NCBI GenBank assembly: GCA_949282255.1
Contig: CASDPA010000003.1
Coordinates: 62,001-126,000 of the forward strand
Source: an uncultured Spirochaetales bacterium
Lineage (GTDB): Bacteria; Spirochaetota; Spirochaetia; Sphaerochaetales; Sphaerochaetaceae
Length of the DNA: 64,000 bases
Reading direction: 5' to 3'
Numbering within the stretch: the first letter of the stretch is position 1; every line of letters starts with the position of its first letter. The translations under genes were made by a program, and so were the position numbers. The notes under the pieces are model-generated. The model ran no database searches. It was not told where the DNA came from and worked only from the letters and a program-made list of their open reading frames with translations. This document shows, in pieces, positions 34,714 through 44,359 of the stretch.

Positions 34714-35604
34714 ATGAGTACGAATGAATTCGAAAGAAAGTCCGAGAATCTGCTTATGAGGGTCCAAAGCCTTTTGGAGGCAAAGGTCGGAACCTATTTC
34801 AATAACGAGGCCTTGATGATGATCAATTCATCAAGAAAGGCGAATTGCAGCATAAGGCTTTTTCAGAAGAGGGGGTATGACAGCGGCATCGCTTCCATAA
34901 TGCATGAGGATTCCACAGGATCCTTCGCTCCCTTGGAATTTTCCTTGACGGTCCGATATAGAATGCTGGATTATGATGTCTTCAACGGATCCCGTCCCAC
35001 GTTTTTTAAGGATTTTCTCACCGAGGATTGCCCCCTTGACAAGGAAAGGGTCAAAGCCATGGGTAAAGCCTATTCCGATCTATCGAGGAAAACGAAATCC
35101 CTTTATAAGAACAGCGCGGTCAAGGACTATCTTCGCATCGCCCATAAATATCTTGAGCTTATGAGGAATCCCGATTTTGATTTCTGTTTCAAGGATATGC
35201 TTGCAAGGCTCGATCTGTATCATGGCCTTCTTAAGCTGGACGGGCGTTTTGCCGGTCTGAATATTGAGCAGTCGATGCTCATAAGACGTGAGGACCATAA
35301 CAGGATTGTTGAGAAGGGAGATTTGTACGAGACTGCCTTTTTCATCATCTCATGCCTGTTGGACGCCCTTTATCACGGCTGTGACCAGCTTGACCATTTC
35401 AGACTCCAGAGCGAGTATGCCTCTGCCTATCTTGCCACCAGGATGGAAAAAGGTGTGCCGTATACGATCGAGGAGCTTGGGAGGCTTTTTTCCATGACTA
35501 CAGAAATGGTGAGGATGCTCTTTGTCCTTCCTGCGCTCGGATCGGATTCCATAGTGGTTGATTCCTCCGATGAGAGTGAGGACAGGTTCACTCTTATCGG
35601 GTAG
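34714..35604 (+). CDS. Hypothetical protein with possible C-terminal helix-turn-helix
   Basis: A 296-aa soluble protein not recognised. It has no signal peptide or membrane segment, is rich in charged helical segments (FERKSENLLMRVQSLLEAK, YLRIAHKYLELMRNPDFDF), and near residues 250-270 has PYTIEELGRLFSMTTEMVRM, which has helix-turn-helix spacing. The end is acidic (DSSDESEDRF). There is no Shine-Dalgarno before the ATG. It lies alone between the anti-sigma terminator and valS, same strand. A regulatory role is a guess from the helix-turn-helix only. Confidence 0.6.
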   Translation: MSTNEFERKSENLLMRVQSLLEAKVGTYFNNEALMMINSSRKANCSIRLFQKRGYDSGIASIMHEDSTGSFAPLEFSLTVRYRMLDYDVFNGSRPTFFKDFLTEDCPLDKERVKAMGKAYSDLSRKTKSLYKNSAVKDYLRIAHKYLELMRNPDFDFCFKDMLARLDLYHGLLKLDGRFAGLNIEQSMLIRREDHNRIVEKGDLYETAFFIISCLLDALYHGCDQLDHFRLQSEYASAYLATRMEKGVPYTIEELGRLFSMTTEMVRMLFVLPALGSDSIVVDSSDESEDRFTLIG

Positions 35605-35663
35605 GGCGTATGTTCATTTTTCCCATACTTTGCTAATATTGTTCTAAATTGTTTGGAGGCGAG

Positions 35664-38318
35664 ATGAAAGCTGTTGAATTGGCGAAATCCTATAACCCTA
35701 AGGATTTTGAAGACCGTATTTACCAGGAGTGGAAGGAGAAGGGCGAGTTCGGCCCGAAAAAGGATGCTGCAGGAGAACATTTTTCCGTTGTCATGCCGCC
35801 ACCGAATGTAACGGGCATCCTTCATATGGGTCATGCCCTGAACAACAGCCTGCAGGATATAATCATCCGTTATTACAGAATGACCGGGCGTCCGACGCTT
35901 TGGGTTCCGGGTACGGATCATGCCGGAATCGCCACTCAGAATGTCGTTGAGCGCCAGCTTAAGAAGGAAGGGCTCAGAAGACAGGATCTTGGAAGGGAGA
36001 AATTCATTGAGCGCACCTGGCTTGTGAAGGAAAAGCATCACGATATCATAAAAAGCCAGCTCGAGAAGATGGGCTGCTCCTGCGATTGGGAGCATGAACG
36101 CTTCACTATGGACGAGGGCCTCAGCCGTGCTGTGAGGGAAGCGTTCGTCACCCTTTATGAAAGGGGTCTCATATATAAGGGCAAATACCTTGTGAATTAT
36201 TGCCCGAAATGTGGCACGGCCTTGTCTGATGACGAGGTTGAATATGAGAACATGCCCGGCAAGCTCTATCATGTGAGATACCCGTATGCCGATGGCTCGG
36301 GGTATATCACCGTGGCCACAACCAGGCCCGAGACAATGTTCGGTGATGTGGCGGTTGCTGTACACCCCGAGGATGAGAGGTATAAGGCCATTGTCGGAAA
36401 GCTTCTATGCCTTCCTTTGACCGATAAGAGGATACCTATCATAGCAGATAGTTTTGTCGATAGGGAGTTTGGAACGGGAATGGTGAAAATCACTCCTGCT
36501 CATGACCCGAACGACTGGGAATGTGGAAGGAGGAACAACCTTGAGGCTGTCAACATCCTGAATCCGGACGGCACGCTCAATGACAATTGTCCTCAGAAAT
36601 ATAGGAACATCCAGGCTGTGGAGGCCAGGGAGCTCGTTGTAAAAGATCTGGAGGATGGCGGATACATTGTCAAGATTGAGGACCATGCCCATGATGTCGG
36701 ACATTGCTACCGTTGCCATACCGTTATCGAACCGTATCTTTCCGACCAGTGGTTCGTAAGGATGAAGAGCCTTGCGGAGAAGGCCTTGGACGCGCTTAAA
36801 AAAAGTGATATCGTGTTTTATCCAAGAAGATGGGAAAACACCTATTCCCATTGGATGGAGACGATACGCGATTGGTGCATATCACGCCAGCTGTGGTGGG
36901 GGCACCGCATTCCTGTCTGGTATTGCAAGGATTGCGGACAGGTGATTGTCAGCAGGGAGGATCCCACATGCTGTCCAAAATGCCATAAGAGCAATCTCGA
37001 ACAGGACAGCGATGTCCTTGACACATGGTTTTCCTCATGGCTTTGGCCTTTCAGTACCCTTGGGTGGCCGGAAGAGACGGAGGATCTTGAGAAATTCTTC
37101 CCGACGAGCACGCTTGTCTCTGCATATGACATCATATTCTTCTGGATCAGCCGCATGATCATGAGCAGTGAGGAGTTTTTGGGTAAGGCTCCGTTCCGCG
37201 ATATAGTCATAACCGGTCTTGTAAGGGATATTCAAGGGCGTAAGATGAGCAAGAGCCTTGGAAACGGCATAGACCCTCTTGAAGTTATCGACCAGTTCGG
37301 TGCGGATGCGATGAAGTTCACCCTTTGCTATATGGCGGCACAGGGGCAGGATGTGCTCATTGATATGAATTCCTTCAAGATGGGGAGTCGCTTTGCAAAT
37401 AAGATTTGGAATGCTACAAGATTCTTATTGATGAATCTTGAGGGACGTAACCTGGTAAAGGTTGATGAGAAGGATTATTCGGTAATGGACAGGTGGATAT
37501 ATGGGCAACTCAACAGTACCTGTCTTGCAATACAAAAGGCTATGGAGGGCTATAGGTTCAACGACGCCGCACAAAGTATTTATTCCTTCTTCTGGAACGA
37601 TTTCTGCGATTGGTACATAGAAGAGAGTAAACAGAAGCTTTTACATGGAAGCGATGAAGAGAAGGATAGGGCGATTTCCATTTTGATGGATATCCTCGAA
37701 TCCTCAATGCGTCTGATGCATCCATTCCTTTCCTTTATAACCGAAGAAATATATCAGAAGCTTCCAAATCATACCGGTGATGTGATCGTTGCCTCTTATC
37801 CTGTTTTTGATGAAAAACGATGTTATGAAGAAGCCCATGCGCTTGTCGCCTCGTTGCAGGAAGTGGTAAGAACGGTAAGGAGTGTCAGAAGTAATCTTCA
37901 GATAGCGCCGGAAAAGAAGCTTAAGGTTGTCTTCAGACCATCCAAGGATTTTAACGCCACCGCTCTTATTTCGGACGAGCTCGTATTCGTATCATCTCTC
38001 GTCGGGGCTTCAAGTTTTGTCATTGATGACGATATGAAGGAATCCGTGGACGGTGCGTTCCCCGCAAACGGTCTTGGCTATGAATGCTTTGTTTTCGTAA
38101 GGGATGCGATAGATGTTGATGCGGAGATTGGAAGGTTGAAAGCGGAGATAGCCAAAGCGGAAAAGAACCTCGCAGGAGTTGAATCGAAGCTTTCCAACGA
38201 GGCGTTCTTGAAGAATGCGAAGGCGGAGGCGGTGGAAAAAGAAAAATCCAAGAGGGCTGAATTCTTGGAGAAAATCAAAAAGAACAGCGAACATATCAAG
38301 CTGCTTTCTTCTTTCTGA
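35664..38318 (+). CDS. valS: Valyl-tRNA synthetase
   Basis: Class I synthetase, 884 aa from the ATG at 35664 (MKAVELAKSYNPKDFEDRIY), after GGAGG; an upstream TTG at 35649 overlaps that site. HIGH motif: PPPNVTGILHMGHALNN. CP1 editing domain includes ATTRPETMFGDVAVAV. The KMSKS motif is GRKMSKSLGNGIDPL. A WISRMIMSSEEFLG segment and a zinc-like Cys set (CKDCGQVIV, CCPKCHKSNLEQ) are present. The C-terminus ends in the coiled-coil valyl arm (EIGRLKAEIAKAEKNL). Closed by a strong terminator. Confidence 0.97.
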   Translation: MKAVELAKSYNPKDFEDRIYQEWKEKGEFGPKKDAAGEHFSVVMPPPNVTGILHMGHALNNSLQDIIIRYYRMTGRPTLWVPGTDHAGIATQNVVERQLKKEGLRRQDLGREKFIERTWLVKEKHHDIIKSQLEKMGCSCDWEHERFTMDEGLSRAVREAFVTLYERGLIYKGKYLVNYCPKCGTALSDDEVEYENMPGKLYHVRYPYADGSGYITVATTRPETMFGDVAVAVHPEDERYKAIVGKLLCLPLTDKRIPIIADSFVDREFGTGMVKITPAHDPNDWECGRRNNLEAVNILNPDGTLNDNCPQKYRNIQAVEARELVVKDLEDGGYIVKIEDHAHDVGHCYRCHTVIEPYLSDQWFVRMKSLAEKALDALKKSDIVFYPRRWENTYSHWMETIRDWCISRQLWWGHRIPVWYCKDCGQVIVSREDPTCCPKCHKSNLEQDSDVLDTWFSSWLWPFSTLGWPEETEDLEKFFPTSTLVSAYDIIFFWISRMIMSSEEFLGKAPFRDIVITGLVRDIQGRKMSKSLGNGIDPLEVIDQFGADAMKFTLCYMAAQGQDVLIDMNSFKMGSRFANKIWNATRFLLMNLEGRNLVKVDEKDYSVMDRWIYGQLNSTCLAIQKAMEGYRFNDAAQSIYSFFWNDFCDWYIEESKQKLLHGSDEEKDRAISILMDILESSMRLMHPFLSFITEEIYQKLPNHTGDVIVASYPVFDEKRCYEEAHALVASLQEVVRTVRSVRSNLQIAPEKKLKVVFRPSKDFNATALISDELVFVSSLVGASSFVIDDDMKESVDGAFPANGLGYECFVFVRDAIDVDAEIGRLKAEIAKAEKNLAGVESKLSNEAFLKNAKAEAVEKEKSKRAEFLEKIKKNSEHIKLLSSF

Positions 38319-38338
38319 TTTAGTTTTCAATTTATGTA

Positions 38339-38364
38339 CGGCACTCTAAGTGCCGTTTTTTTTT
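38339..38364 (+). terminator. Terminator of valS
   Basis: Hairpin CGGCACT/AGTGCCG with a CTA loop, followed by nine T. Confidence 0.9.
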
Positions 38365-38367
38365 CAT

Positions 38368-38393
38368 AAAAAAGGGCCTTTAGGCCCCTTTTC
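38368..38393 (-). terminator. Terminator of the Hc1-like gene
   Basis: Hairpin GGGGCC/GGCCC; on the reverse strand it is followed by six T. It lies ten bases after the reverse-strand stop of the 57-aa gene. On the + strand it has no T run beyond four, so it mainly serves the reverse gene. Confidence 0.75.
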
Positions 38394-38403
38394 CAGGTTT
38401 GCT

Positions 38404-38577
38404 TTACTCCGCTTTCTGTTCCTGGATTTCCTTTCTTCTTTCCTTGCATAGCTTGCTGATTTCAGCCAAAGCTTTTCTTGCTCTTGCAGCCGAGGCCTTT
38501 ACCCCTTTTTCCTCAAACTTGGCATTGTCGGCAATGTATGCTTCCCACTGTGCAACAAGCTGTTCATGAACCGTCAT
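38404..38577 (-). CDS. Small histone H1-like (Hc1-type) protein
   Basis: 57 aa, too short for most gene finders: ATG at 38577, TAA at 38404. It begins MTVHEQLVAQWEAYIADNAK and carries the alanine-lysine-rich helix KGVKASAARARKALAEISKL, then CKERRKEIQEQKAE. This is the pattern of the small Hc1/histone-H1-like proteins of Bacteroidetes and some spirochaetes (form N.KAA..RARK....I.KL.K..RK). Such proteins bind DNA without sequence preference and act in nucleoid structure. It is single, has its own terminator, and a short TAGGTAGG site lies upstream of the ATG. Family call moderate. Confidence 0.7.
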   Translation of the reverse strand: MTVHEQLVAQWEAYIADNAKFEEKGVKASAARARKALAEISKLCKERRKEIQEQKAE

Positions 38578-38697
38578 AGTTATACCTACCTAAAAAGTTT
38601 TTTTTCAGTTTAGCACGAAGATGTTCAAATGCAAGAAAAATTGTATGAAATCAAAATTATAAAGGTTTAAACGTTATGTTTTCCTTTAAATCCGTTT

Positions 38698-39843
38698 TTA
38701 TATCTGCCTTCCTTTCCATATAAAGCTCTTACCTCTAAGCTTTATGTTGAGTCCGTAAAGATACATCATTGCGGTTTGGAAAATTGCTAACGGACAGGAT
38801 AATGCCACAGAGGCGGGAATACCGCATTCCGTACAGCAGAGATACCAGGCGAAATAAAAAGCAACCCATCCGAAAGTTATCATTTCCATCTGCAGGAAAT
38901 AAGTGTTCCAAAGGGGATAGCAGATTGAGAACAGCGGACCAATTATGATATGCAGAAAAAGAACTAGAATGACAGCAACAATCGGTATAGCCGCAAATGA
39001 CATTGGAACAGTTCCGCTCACACTCCTAGCTATTCCGTTAAACGCTTGTTTTCTTTCATTGTACATGTTGCAGCTTACATGATCTGCGATTGAGATGAAA
39101 TGGTATTTCTTTCCGCATTTTACGAAACGGTTGGCGATCGACATATCGTCGCACGTCTTATCTTTTATTGATTCATATCCTCCGACCTCGTAGTAGCTGT
39201 CCTTCTTCATCATAATGAATTGCCCGATAGCCACAGAAAAGGCGGGTATGCTGATGAATCTTGCAAGAAAATGAGGGATGCAGGTGAGCGTTAGGATCAT
39301 GGCGGACATGTTCACCGAACCAAGATACGATTCGCATTTCTCTTTCGGAAAACCGCTTATTATATCCAGATTCCTATCCTTCATGACGGAATATGCGAAA
39401 GCTACAGCATCTTTTTTATGTTCAGTATCCGCATCCGTCGCATAAAGATATTTCCCCTCTGCGTGTCCGATAAGTTGGAGAAGTGCGTTTATTTTGCCGT
39501 TTCTTGCCCGTTTGATTTTTGGATCGCTTTGGAATATCCTTAAACGGGAATCTTTTTTTGCATAGTCTTTCAATATCTCCCATGTCTTATCGGTAGAGGC
39601 ATCGTCTATAACAAGGATTTCCATGTTTTTGTAACTTTGCTTCAACAGGCTGTCTAGAAGTCTTGGAAGATTATTCTCCTCGTTTCTTGCTGGAACAATT
39701 ATTGAAACGAGTTCTCCATCCTTATGTAGTTTTGCTTTTTTTTCTATGTTCCTAAAATGGATGATGTTTGCGATCGATATTAAAAGAGTATATAAGCCGA
39801 AGGCTATCAGAAATATCGAGTATATGGATAGGTAGATATGCAT
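38698..39843 (-). CDS. Membrane glycosyltransferase family 2
   Basis: 381 aa. An N-terminal membrane helix (IYSIFLIAFGLYTLLISI), then a GT-A domain with SIIVPARNEENNLPRLLDSL, VIDDASTDKTW, the metal site ATDADTEHK (Asp-x-Asp), and a late acceptor motif GGYESIKDKTCDDMSIANRF (Asp-Asp and the R.. helix). Three or four membrane helices end the chain. It resembles processive membrane GTs of the CrtQ/HpnB type that build glycolipids. It is the last gene of a lon-U32-TPR-GT2 operon; start and TPR stop overlap by one base. Confidence 0.88.
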   Translation of the reverse strand: MHIYLSIYSIFLIAFGLYTLLISIANIIHFRNIEKKAKLHKDGELVSIIVPARNEENNLPRLLDSLLKQSYKNMEILVIDDASTDKTWEILKDYAKKDSRLRIFQSDPKIKRARNGKINALLQLIGHAEGKYLYATDADTEHKKDAVAFAYSVMKDRNLDIISGFPKEKCESYLGSVNMSAMILTLTCIPHFLARFISIPAFSVAIGQFIMMKKDSYYEVGGYESIKDKTCDDMSIANRFVKCGKKYHFISIADHVSCNMYNERKQAFNGIARSVSGTVPMSFAAIPIVAVILVLFLHIIIGPLFSICYPLWNTYFLQMEMITFGWVAFYFAWYLCCTECGIPASVALSCPLAIFQTAMMYLYGLNIKLRGKSFIWKGRQI

Positions 39844-40568
39844 TATTTTTCCTTTTTGGACAGATCTTCAAGGTATTCATCCATGGCGACATCGCTTTTG
39901 TAGATTTTGCATGCCATGTCGAAATACTTTCTGGAGTTCGAATATTTCTTTCTTTCATAACTGGACATTCCAAGTCCTGAATATAGTGAGTATCTGTCCA
40001 GATCATTCATCCCACTGGATTCTTTTTCAATCTTTTCAAAAAGTTCGAGCGCTCTTTTGGGAGAGCCTCCCGCGATATGCGGGGTATTCAAAAGTCTGAA
40101 CGCCTCGGTGAGCGCAATGTAATATTCATCAGGATATTGCTTGTATAGCTCTTTTGTGAGATTTGATGAGCCCAGGCCTTTATTAAGCTTTTTTTCGACA
40201 TAGTATTCCGCCGATAGCATATCGAGTTCTGCTATGCGTTTTTGCATATCGCCCTCTGTTGTCCCGATTTCAGAGTAAAAGTTTTTTTCAAGTGTAAGAT
40301 GCTTTTCCGCCTCCGCCTTATTTCCATTGTCCATATAGTATCTGACCATATGATATTCCATACGTGATTTATCCGCGGCGCTGAATCCGGCGTTCATGAA
40401 GGCTTCGTAATCTTTTAGGACGGTTTGTTCATCTTCGTTGTTTTTAATGCTCTTGATAAGTGCGGGATATTCTTCGGTCTCCCATAGATAAAAGTAGCTG
40501 TCTGTATATGCAGATACTGCGGATACCGCGGTGAAAAAAAGCAGAAAAGCGATCAGTGTCTTTTTCAT
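39843..40568 (-). CDS. Secreted TPR-like protein
   Basis: A 241-aa protein with a Sec signal peptide (MKKTLIAFLLFFTAVSAVSA). The mature chain is helical with tetratricopeptide-like pairs, e.g. SRMEYHMVRYYMDNGNKAEAEKH and YSLYSGLGMSSYERKKYSNSR, ending AYLED-type sequence DEYLEDLSKKEK. Such repeats hold periplasmic or membrane complexes together. Its start overlaps the stop of the U32 gene by four bases (ATGA) and its stop overlaps the glycosyltransferase start, so it is translated in step with both. A scaffold for the glycosyltransferase is possible but not shown. Confidence 0.75.
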   Translation of the reverse strand: MKKTLIAFLLFFTAVSAVSAYTDSYFYLWETEEYPALIKSIKNNEDEQTVLKDYEAFMNAGFSAADKSRMEYHMVRYYMDNGNKAEAEKHLTLEKNFYSEIGTTEGDMQKRIAELDMLSAEYYVEKKLNKGLGSSNLTKELYKQYPDEYYIALTEAFRLLNTPHIAGGSPKRALELFEKIEKESSGMNDLDRYSLYSGLGMSSYERKKYSNSRKYFDMACKIYKSDVAMDEYLEDLSKKEK

Positions 40569-41797
40569 CGTACTATCTTGTCCTCACATTCTCTTCTAAT
40601 CATATAACCATTTTTTAATTCAAGCGAAGTTTTTATATATGATATCTTGCCATGGTCGACCTGTTCAACCTCATTAAAGCTTTCGTCAAGAAGAATGTAT
40701 CGGTTATCAGAAAGAAGGTGGATATCGGGAGCAATGAATTCGATCTGCTGCCCTTTTTTTATTTGATTTCTTACGTCTAGGGCGTAAATGCCGTCAGCGA
40801 CCTTCTGTCTCACTGTTCCAAGGAAAAGATATTGTCTTTCATATCCGTAACTTGCAGGCATAAAAACATCATCCTTTTCTTCGACTGCGGAGGAGGAAAA
40901 GTAGAATCCTGTTGTATATTGCCTATGAGAGACATCCCATAAATCTTTTTTATATTCATCTTTGTCCGGTGCATCGTCGAGCGCTTTCCTATAGGCTCTT
41001 GTCACAAGTGCGACGTAATAGGTGGACTTCATCCTCCCTTCGATTTTAAGGGAGCTGAGCCCCGCCTGTTCAAGCTCATTTATATGATCGATCATGCATA
41101 GGTCTTTTGATGAGAGGATGGTGGTATATCCGTCATTTTCTTCAATAGGGAAAAATTTTCCAGGACGTTCCTCCTCTTCGATGGCATAGTACATCCTGTA
41201 TTTCCATCGACATGTATGCGAGCAATCCCCTTGGTTCCCGCTTCTTCCGGTCAGATGGGCCGAAAGCAGGCAGCGTCCTGAATAGGCCATGCACATCGCT
41301 CCATGTACGAACGCCTCCAATTCCAGCTCTGGGACCTTGTCTTTGATTCTTTTTATATCATCGAGGCTTGCTTCCCTACCAAGCACGATACGCGAAAAAC
41401 CCATGCTTTTATACATTTTCGCACTTTCGCTATTAAGGCAGGATGCCTGAGTTGAAAGATGTAACTGCCTGTTTGGAAAATATTTTTGGAAAAAGGGGAC
41501 GAGGCCTATGTCCGATACCAAAAATGCATCAAACGGCCATGCTTCTATCTCATCCTTCATCCTGTAAAGCTGTTCGATTTGGCTTTCCTTGAAAAGGATG
41601 TTCATCGTACAGTATATCTTCTTATTTTTTTCTCTTTTAAGAGAGATGACCCTGTTGATCTCATCTTCGCCGAAATTATCGGCATTGGCGCGCAATGAGA
41701 ATCTTTCAAGTCCCATATAGACCGCGTCGGCACCGAAGTTGAACGCGGTCTCCATTTTCTCGATGTTTCCTGCTGGGCTCAGGAGTTCCATAGCCAT
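40565..41797 (-). CDS. U32-family peptidase / tRNA or rRNA hydroxylation protein
   Basis: 410 aa from the ATG at 41797, five bases after the lon stop; an upstream frame overlaps lon and is not used. U32 signature: ELLSPAGNIEKMETAFNFGADAVYMG at the start, LHLSTQASCLNSESAK, and ELEAFVHGAMCMAYSGRCLLS with the conserved Cys cluster, CSHTCRWKY. Family members include collagenase-like proteins and RlhA/TrhP, which hydroxylate RNA. It is the second gene in the lon operon. Which U32 activity applies is not decided here. Confidence 0.88.
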   Translation of the reverse strand: MAMELLSPAGNIEKMETAFNFGADAVYMGLERFSLRANADNFGEDEINRVISLKREKNKKIYCTMNILFKESQIEQLYRMKDEIEAWPFDAFLVSDIGLVPFFQKYFPNRQLHLSTQASCLNSESAKMYKSMGFSRIVLGREASLDDIKRIKDKVPELELEAFVHGAMCMAYSGRCLLSAHLTGRSGNQGDCSHTCRWKYRMYYAIEEEERPGKFFPIEENDGYTTILSSKDLCMIDHINELEQAGLSSLKIEGRMKSTYYVALVTRAYRKALDDAPDKDEYKKDLWDVSHRQYTTGFYFSSSAVEEKDDVFMPASYGYERQYLFLGTVRQKVADGIYALDVRNQIKKGQQIEFIAPDIHLLSDNRYILLDESFNEVEQVDHGKISYIKTSLELKNGYMIRRECEDKIVR

Positions 41798-41801
41798 AAG
41801 G

Positions 41802-44297
41802 TTATTTCTCCTCTTTGTTTCCACTTTCCCACTTCTTATGCATCTGATCAAGCTCTTTTTCGCTTAATCTGGTTGTCTTGTCGTTTGGGAAAGCTATCGA
41901 AAGAACTTCTGAGAGTGTTTTGACTGGATGGAATACCACATCACCTTTGACTTCGGAATCCAAAAGTTCCAAATCCCTTCTATTCTTATCAGGGATGATA
42001 ATCTCTTTTATATGATTCCTTCTGGCTGCGAGGATCTTTTCCTTCAATCCACCTATCGGCATCACCCGTCCTGTAAGCGTGAGCTCTCCGGTCATAGCCA
42101 AATCCGGTTTTATCGTCTGTTCTGTCAGCATCGACCAGAGAGCAGTCGCCATAGTTATGCCTGCGCTTGGCCCGTCTTTAGGCGTGGCCCCTTCCGGGAC
42201 ATGAAGATGTATGACATGTTTTTTAAACCATGAGGGATCGATTCCACGCAATGCGCTTTCAATTTTAACATTGGATAAGGCTATGTTGCATGATTCTTTC
42301 ATCACATCCCCAAGCTGTCCGGTAATTTTGAAATCCTCGTGCCCGTATATTGCCTCGGCCTCGATCAGAAGCACACTGCCTCCGAGACTAGTCCATGCCA
42401 AACCTATGGCAGTTCCGTTTTCATCGGCGCTTATCTTGTCATCCATGTCGAACACAGGCATGCCAAGATATTTTTCCACTTCCTTCTTGCCTATCAAGAA
42501 GTGGTTTTCTTCTTCATCCTTCTTTTCGATCACCGAAAGCGCAAGTTTGCGGAATATCTTATCGAGATTCTTTTCATAGTTCCTGACTCCCGCCTCCCTC
42601 GAGTATTCCTCTGCAATCGAAAGGAGCGCTTCGTCGGAAATCTCTACATTCTTATCATCAAGGCCGTTCTTTTTTATGAGCCTGGGAACAAGATAGTTCT
42701 TTGCGATGTTAAGCTTCTCCGTCGGAGTATATCCTGAAACCTCTATTATCTCCATCCTGTCCAAAAGCGCATCGGGAATAGTTTCCGTAGTATTTGCCGT
42801 GACGATGAAAAGTATCCTTGATAGATCATATGGCAGATCAAGATATAGATCGGTGAATCTGCTGTTCTGTTCTGGATCGAGAACCTCAAGGAGGGCTGAA
42901 GCGGGATCTCCTTTGTAGGATGAGCCTATCTTATCTATTTCATCTATCAAAAACAGAGGATCATCTTCCTTGCAGTCGAGAAGTCCGTGGATTATTTTTC
43001 CAGGAAGAGCACCCACATAGGTCCTTCTATGTCCTTTGATTTCGGCTTCGTCGCGCATGCCTCCCACGCTGAAGCGGTAATATTTCCTTCCAAGCGCTTC
43101 TGCTATCGATTTGCCGATACTGGTTTTGCCGACTCCGGGAGGACCGACAAGACAGATTATCGCACCTTTGTTGGATTGGGATAGGGAACGGGACGCAAGA
43201 AATTCGAGGATCCTGTCCTTTACATCCTTCATTCCCCAATGGTCGCGGTCGAGAACGCTTCTGACGTTATCCATCTTATACTTCGGTTTACCGCTTTTCT
43301 TGGGAAGAGGTAGTGACAATATTGTATCAAGATAGGTCCTTGTCAGAAGGTATTCAGGACTTGACGTATCGGTCATGGAAAGCCTCGATAATTCTTTCTC
43401 GATTGTTTCCTTATATACCTGAGGAAGCTTTTGCTTTATCTTTTCGTAACGGTCCGCTATGTCCTGTACGTCGCTATCCTTAATCGCGCTTCTGCCCATT
43501 CTCGGATCCTGCATGCCGCCGTTTGAACCCGTTATTTTGTCAAGTTCTTCCTGTAGCATGCCGATCTGCTGGCGCAGCACCACTTCCTGATTTCTTTTTT
43601 TTGCAGATTCGAAAAGTTCGTTTCTGATCTGATTCTGCATTATTATTATGGATTTCTCGTTTTCAAGAAAGATTAAAAGCCTCTCGTATTTTTCTTTTGT
43701 GCTCGTCAGTTCAAGAATACCCTGCAGGTAATCTTTTGGAGCCTGAATGGAGGATGCGACATAGTTGGCCAGTGCCTCCGGGTCCGTGATGTTTGCGATA
43801 TTAACATCGGCGGCGAATGCGAATATTGGGCTCTGGGGCACAAGCTCGGAAAGCGTTTTTCTTAAAAGCCTGACATAAGGCACGAGCATTCTTAGTGATT
43901 CCTCGTCCTTTTCCCTGTTCTCCACCTCGGCTTCAAGTATTTCGTTTTCCGCATTTATACTTTTTATCTCAAAAGTGTTCAGCGTAGATACGAAGACATG
44001 AAGACTTCCGTTGGGAAGACGTACAAATTTATTTATCTTGCAGAGCGTACCGATTTTGTATATTTCCGGCGTCTTCTCATTCTGCTGTGCTATTATCTGA
44101 CCTGCATCTGATCCTGCCGCTGCATCCTTCATCAAGACGATTCCGAAAACCGAGTCTGTCTTGCTGATAGCTTCGATCAGATGTATTTCCTCTTCACGCG
44201 ATATGACGAGAGTGGTGACACCTCCTGGAAAGAGCGGGCGCTCTTGAACCAGAAGAAGTTTTATAGAATATGTTTTTGCTGTATTGTTTTCGTTCAT
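41802..44297 (-). CDS. lon: ATP-dependent protease Lon
   Basis: AAA+ serine protease of 831 aa, cytosolic, which removes misfolded and regulatory proteins. N-domain starts RPLFPGGVTTLVIS; Walker A CLVGPPGVGKTSIGKS and Walker B DPLFLIDEIDKIG; sensor region VTANTTETIPDALLDRMEII; proteolytic domain HLHVPEGATPKDGPSAGITMATAL with the catalytic Ser, and the Lys later in GGLKEKILAARRNHIKEIIIP. Head of the operon with U32, TPR and glycosyltransferase genes. An interrupted palindrome at 44360-44380 lies upstream and may be an operator. Confidence 0.97.
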   Translation of the reverse strand: MNENNTAKTYSIKLLLVQERPLFPGGVTTLVISREEEIHLIEAISKTDSVFGIVLMKDAAAGSDAGQIIAQQNEKTPEIYKIGTLCKINKFVRLPNGSLHVFVSTLNTFEIKSINAENEILEAEVENREKDEESLRMLVPYVRLLRKTLSELVPQSPIFAFAADVNIANITDPEALANYVASSIQAPKDYLQGILELTSTKEKYERLLIFLENEKSIIIMQNQIRNELFESAKKRNQEVVLRQQIGMLQEELDKITGSNGGMQDPRMGRSAIKDSDVQDIADRYEKIKQKLPQVYKETIEKELSRLSMTDTSSPEYLLTRTYLDTILSLPLPKKSGKPKYKMDNVRSVLDRDHWGMKDVKDRILEFLASRSLSQSNKGAIICLVGPPGVGKTSIGKSIAEALGRKYYRFSVGGMRDEAEIKGHRRTYVGALPGKIIHGLLDCKEDDPLFLIDEIDKIGSSYKGDPASALLEVLDPEQNSRFTDLYLDLPYDLSRILFIVTANTTETIPDALLDRMEIIEVSGYTPTEKLNIAKNYLVPRLIKKNGLDDKNVEISDEALLSIAEEYSREAGVRNYEKNLDKIFRKLALSVIEKKDEEENHFLIGKKEVEKYLGMPVFDMDDKISADENGTAIGLAWTSLGGSVLLIEAEAIYGHEDFKITGQLGDVMKESCNIALSNVKIESALRGIDPSWFKKHVIHLHVPEGATPKDGPSAGITMATALWSMLTEQTIKPDLAMTGELTLTGRVMPIGGLKEKILAARRNHIKEIIIPDKNRRDLELLDSEVKGDVVFHPVKTLSEVLSIAFPNDKTTRLSEKELDQMHKKWESGNKEEK

Positions 44298-44359
44298 CGT
44301 AATAAAATTTAATAATCCTATACGTTGTTGACAAGTGGGGATAGAGCAATAAACCTTCT

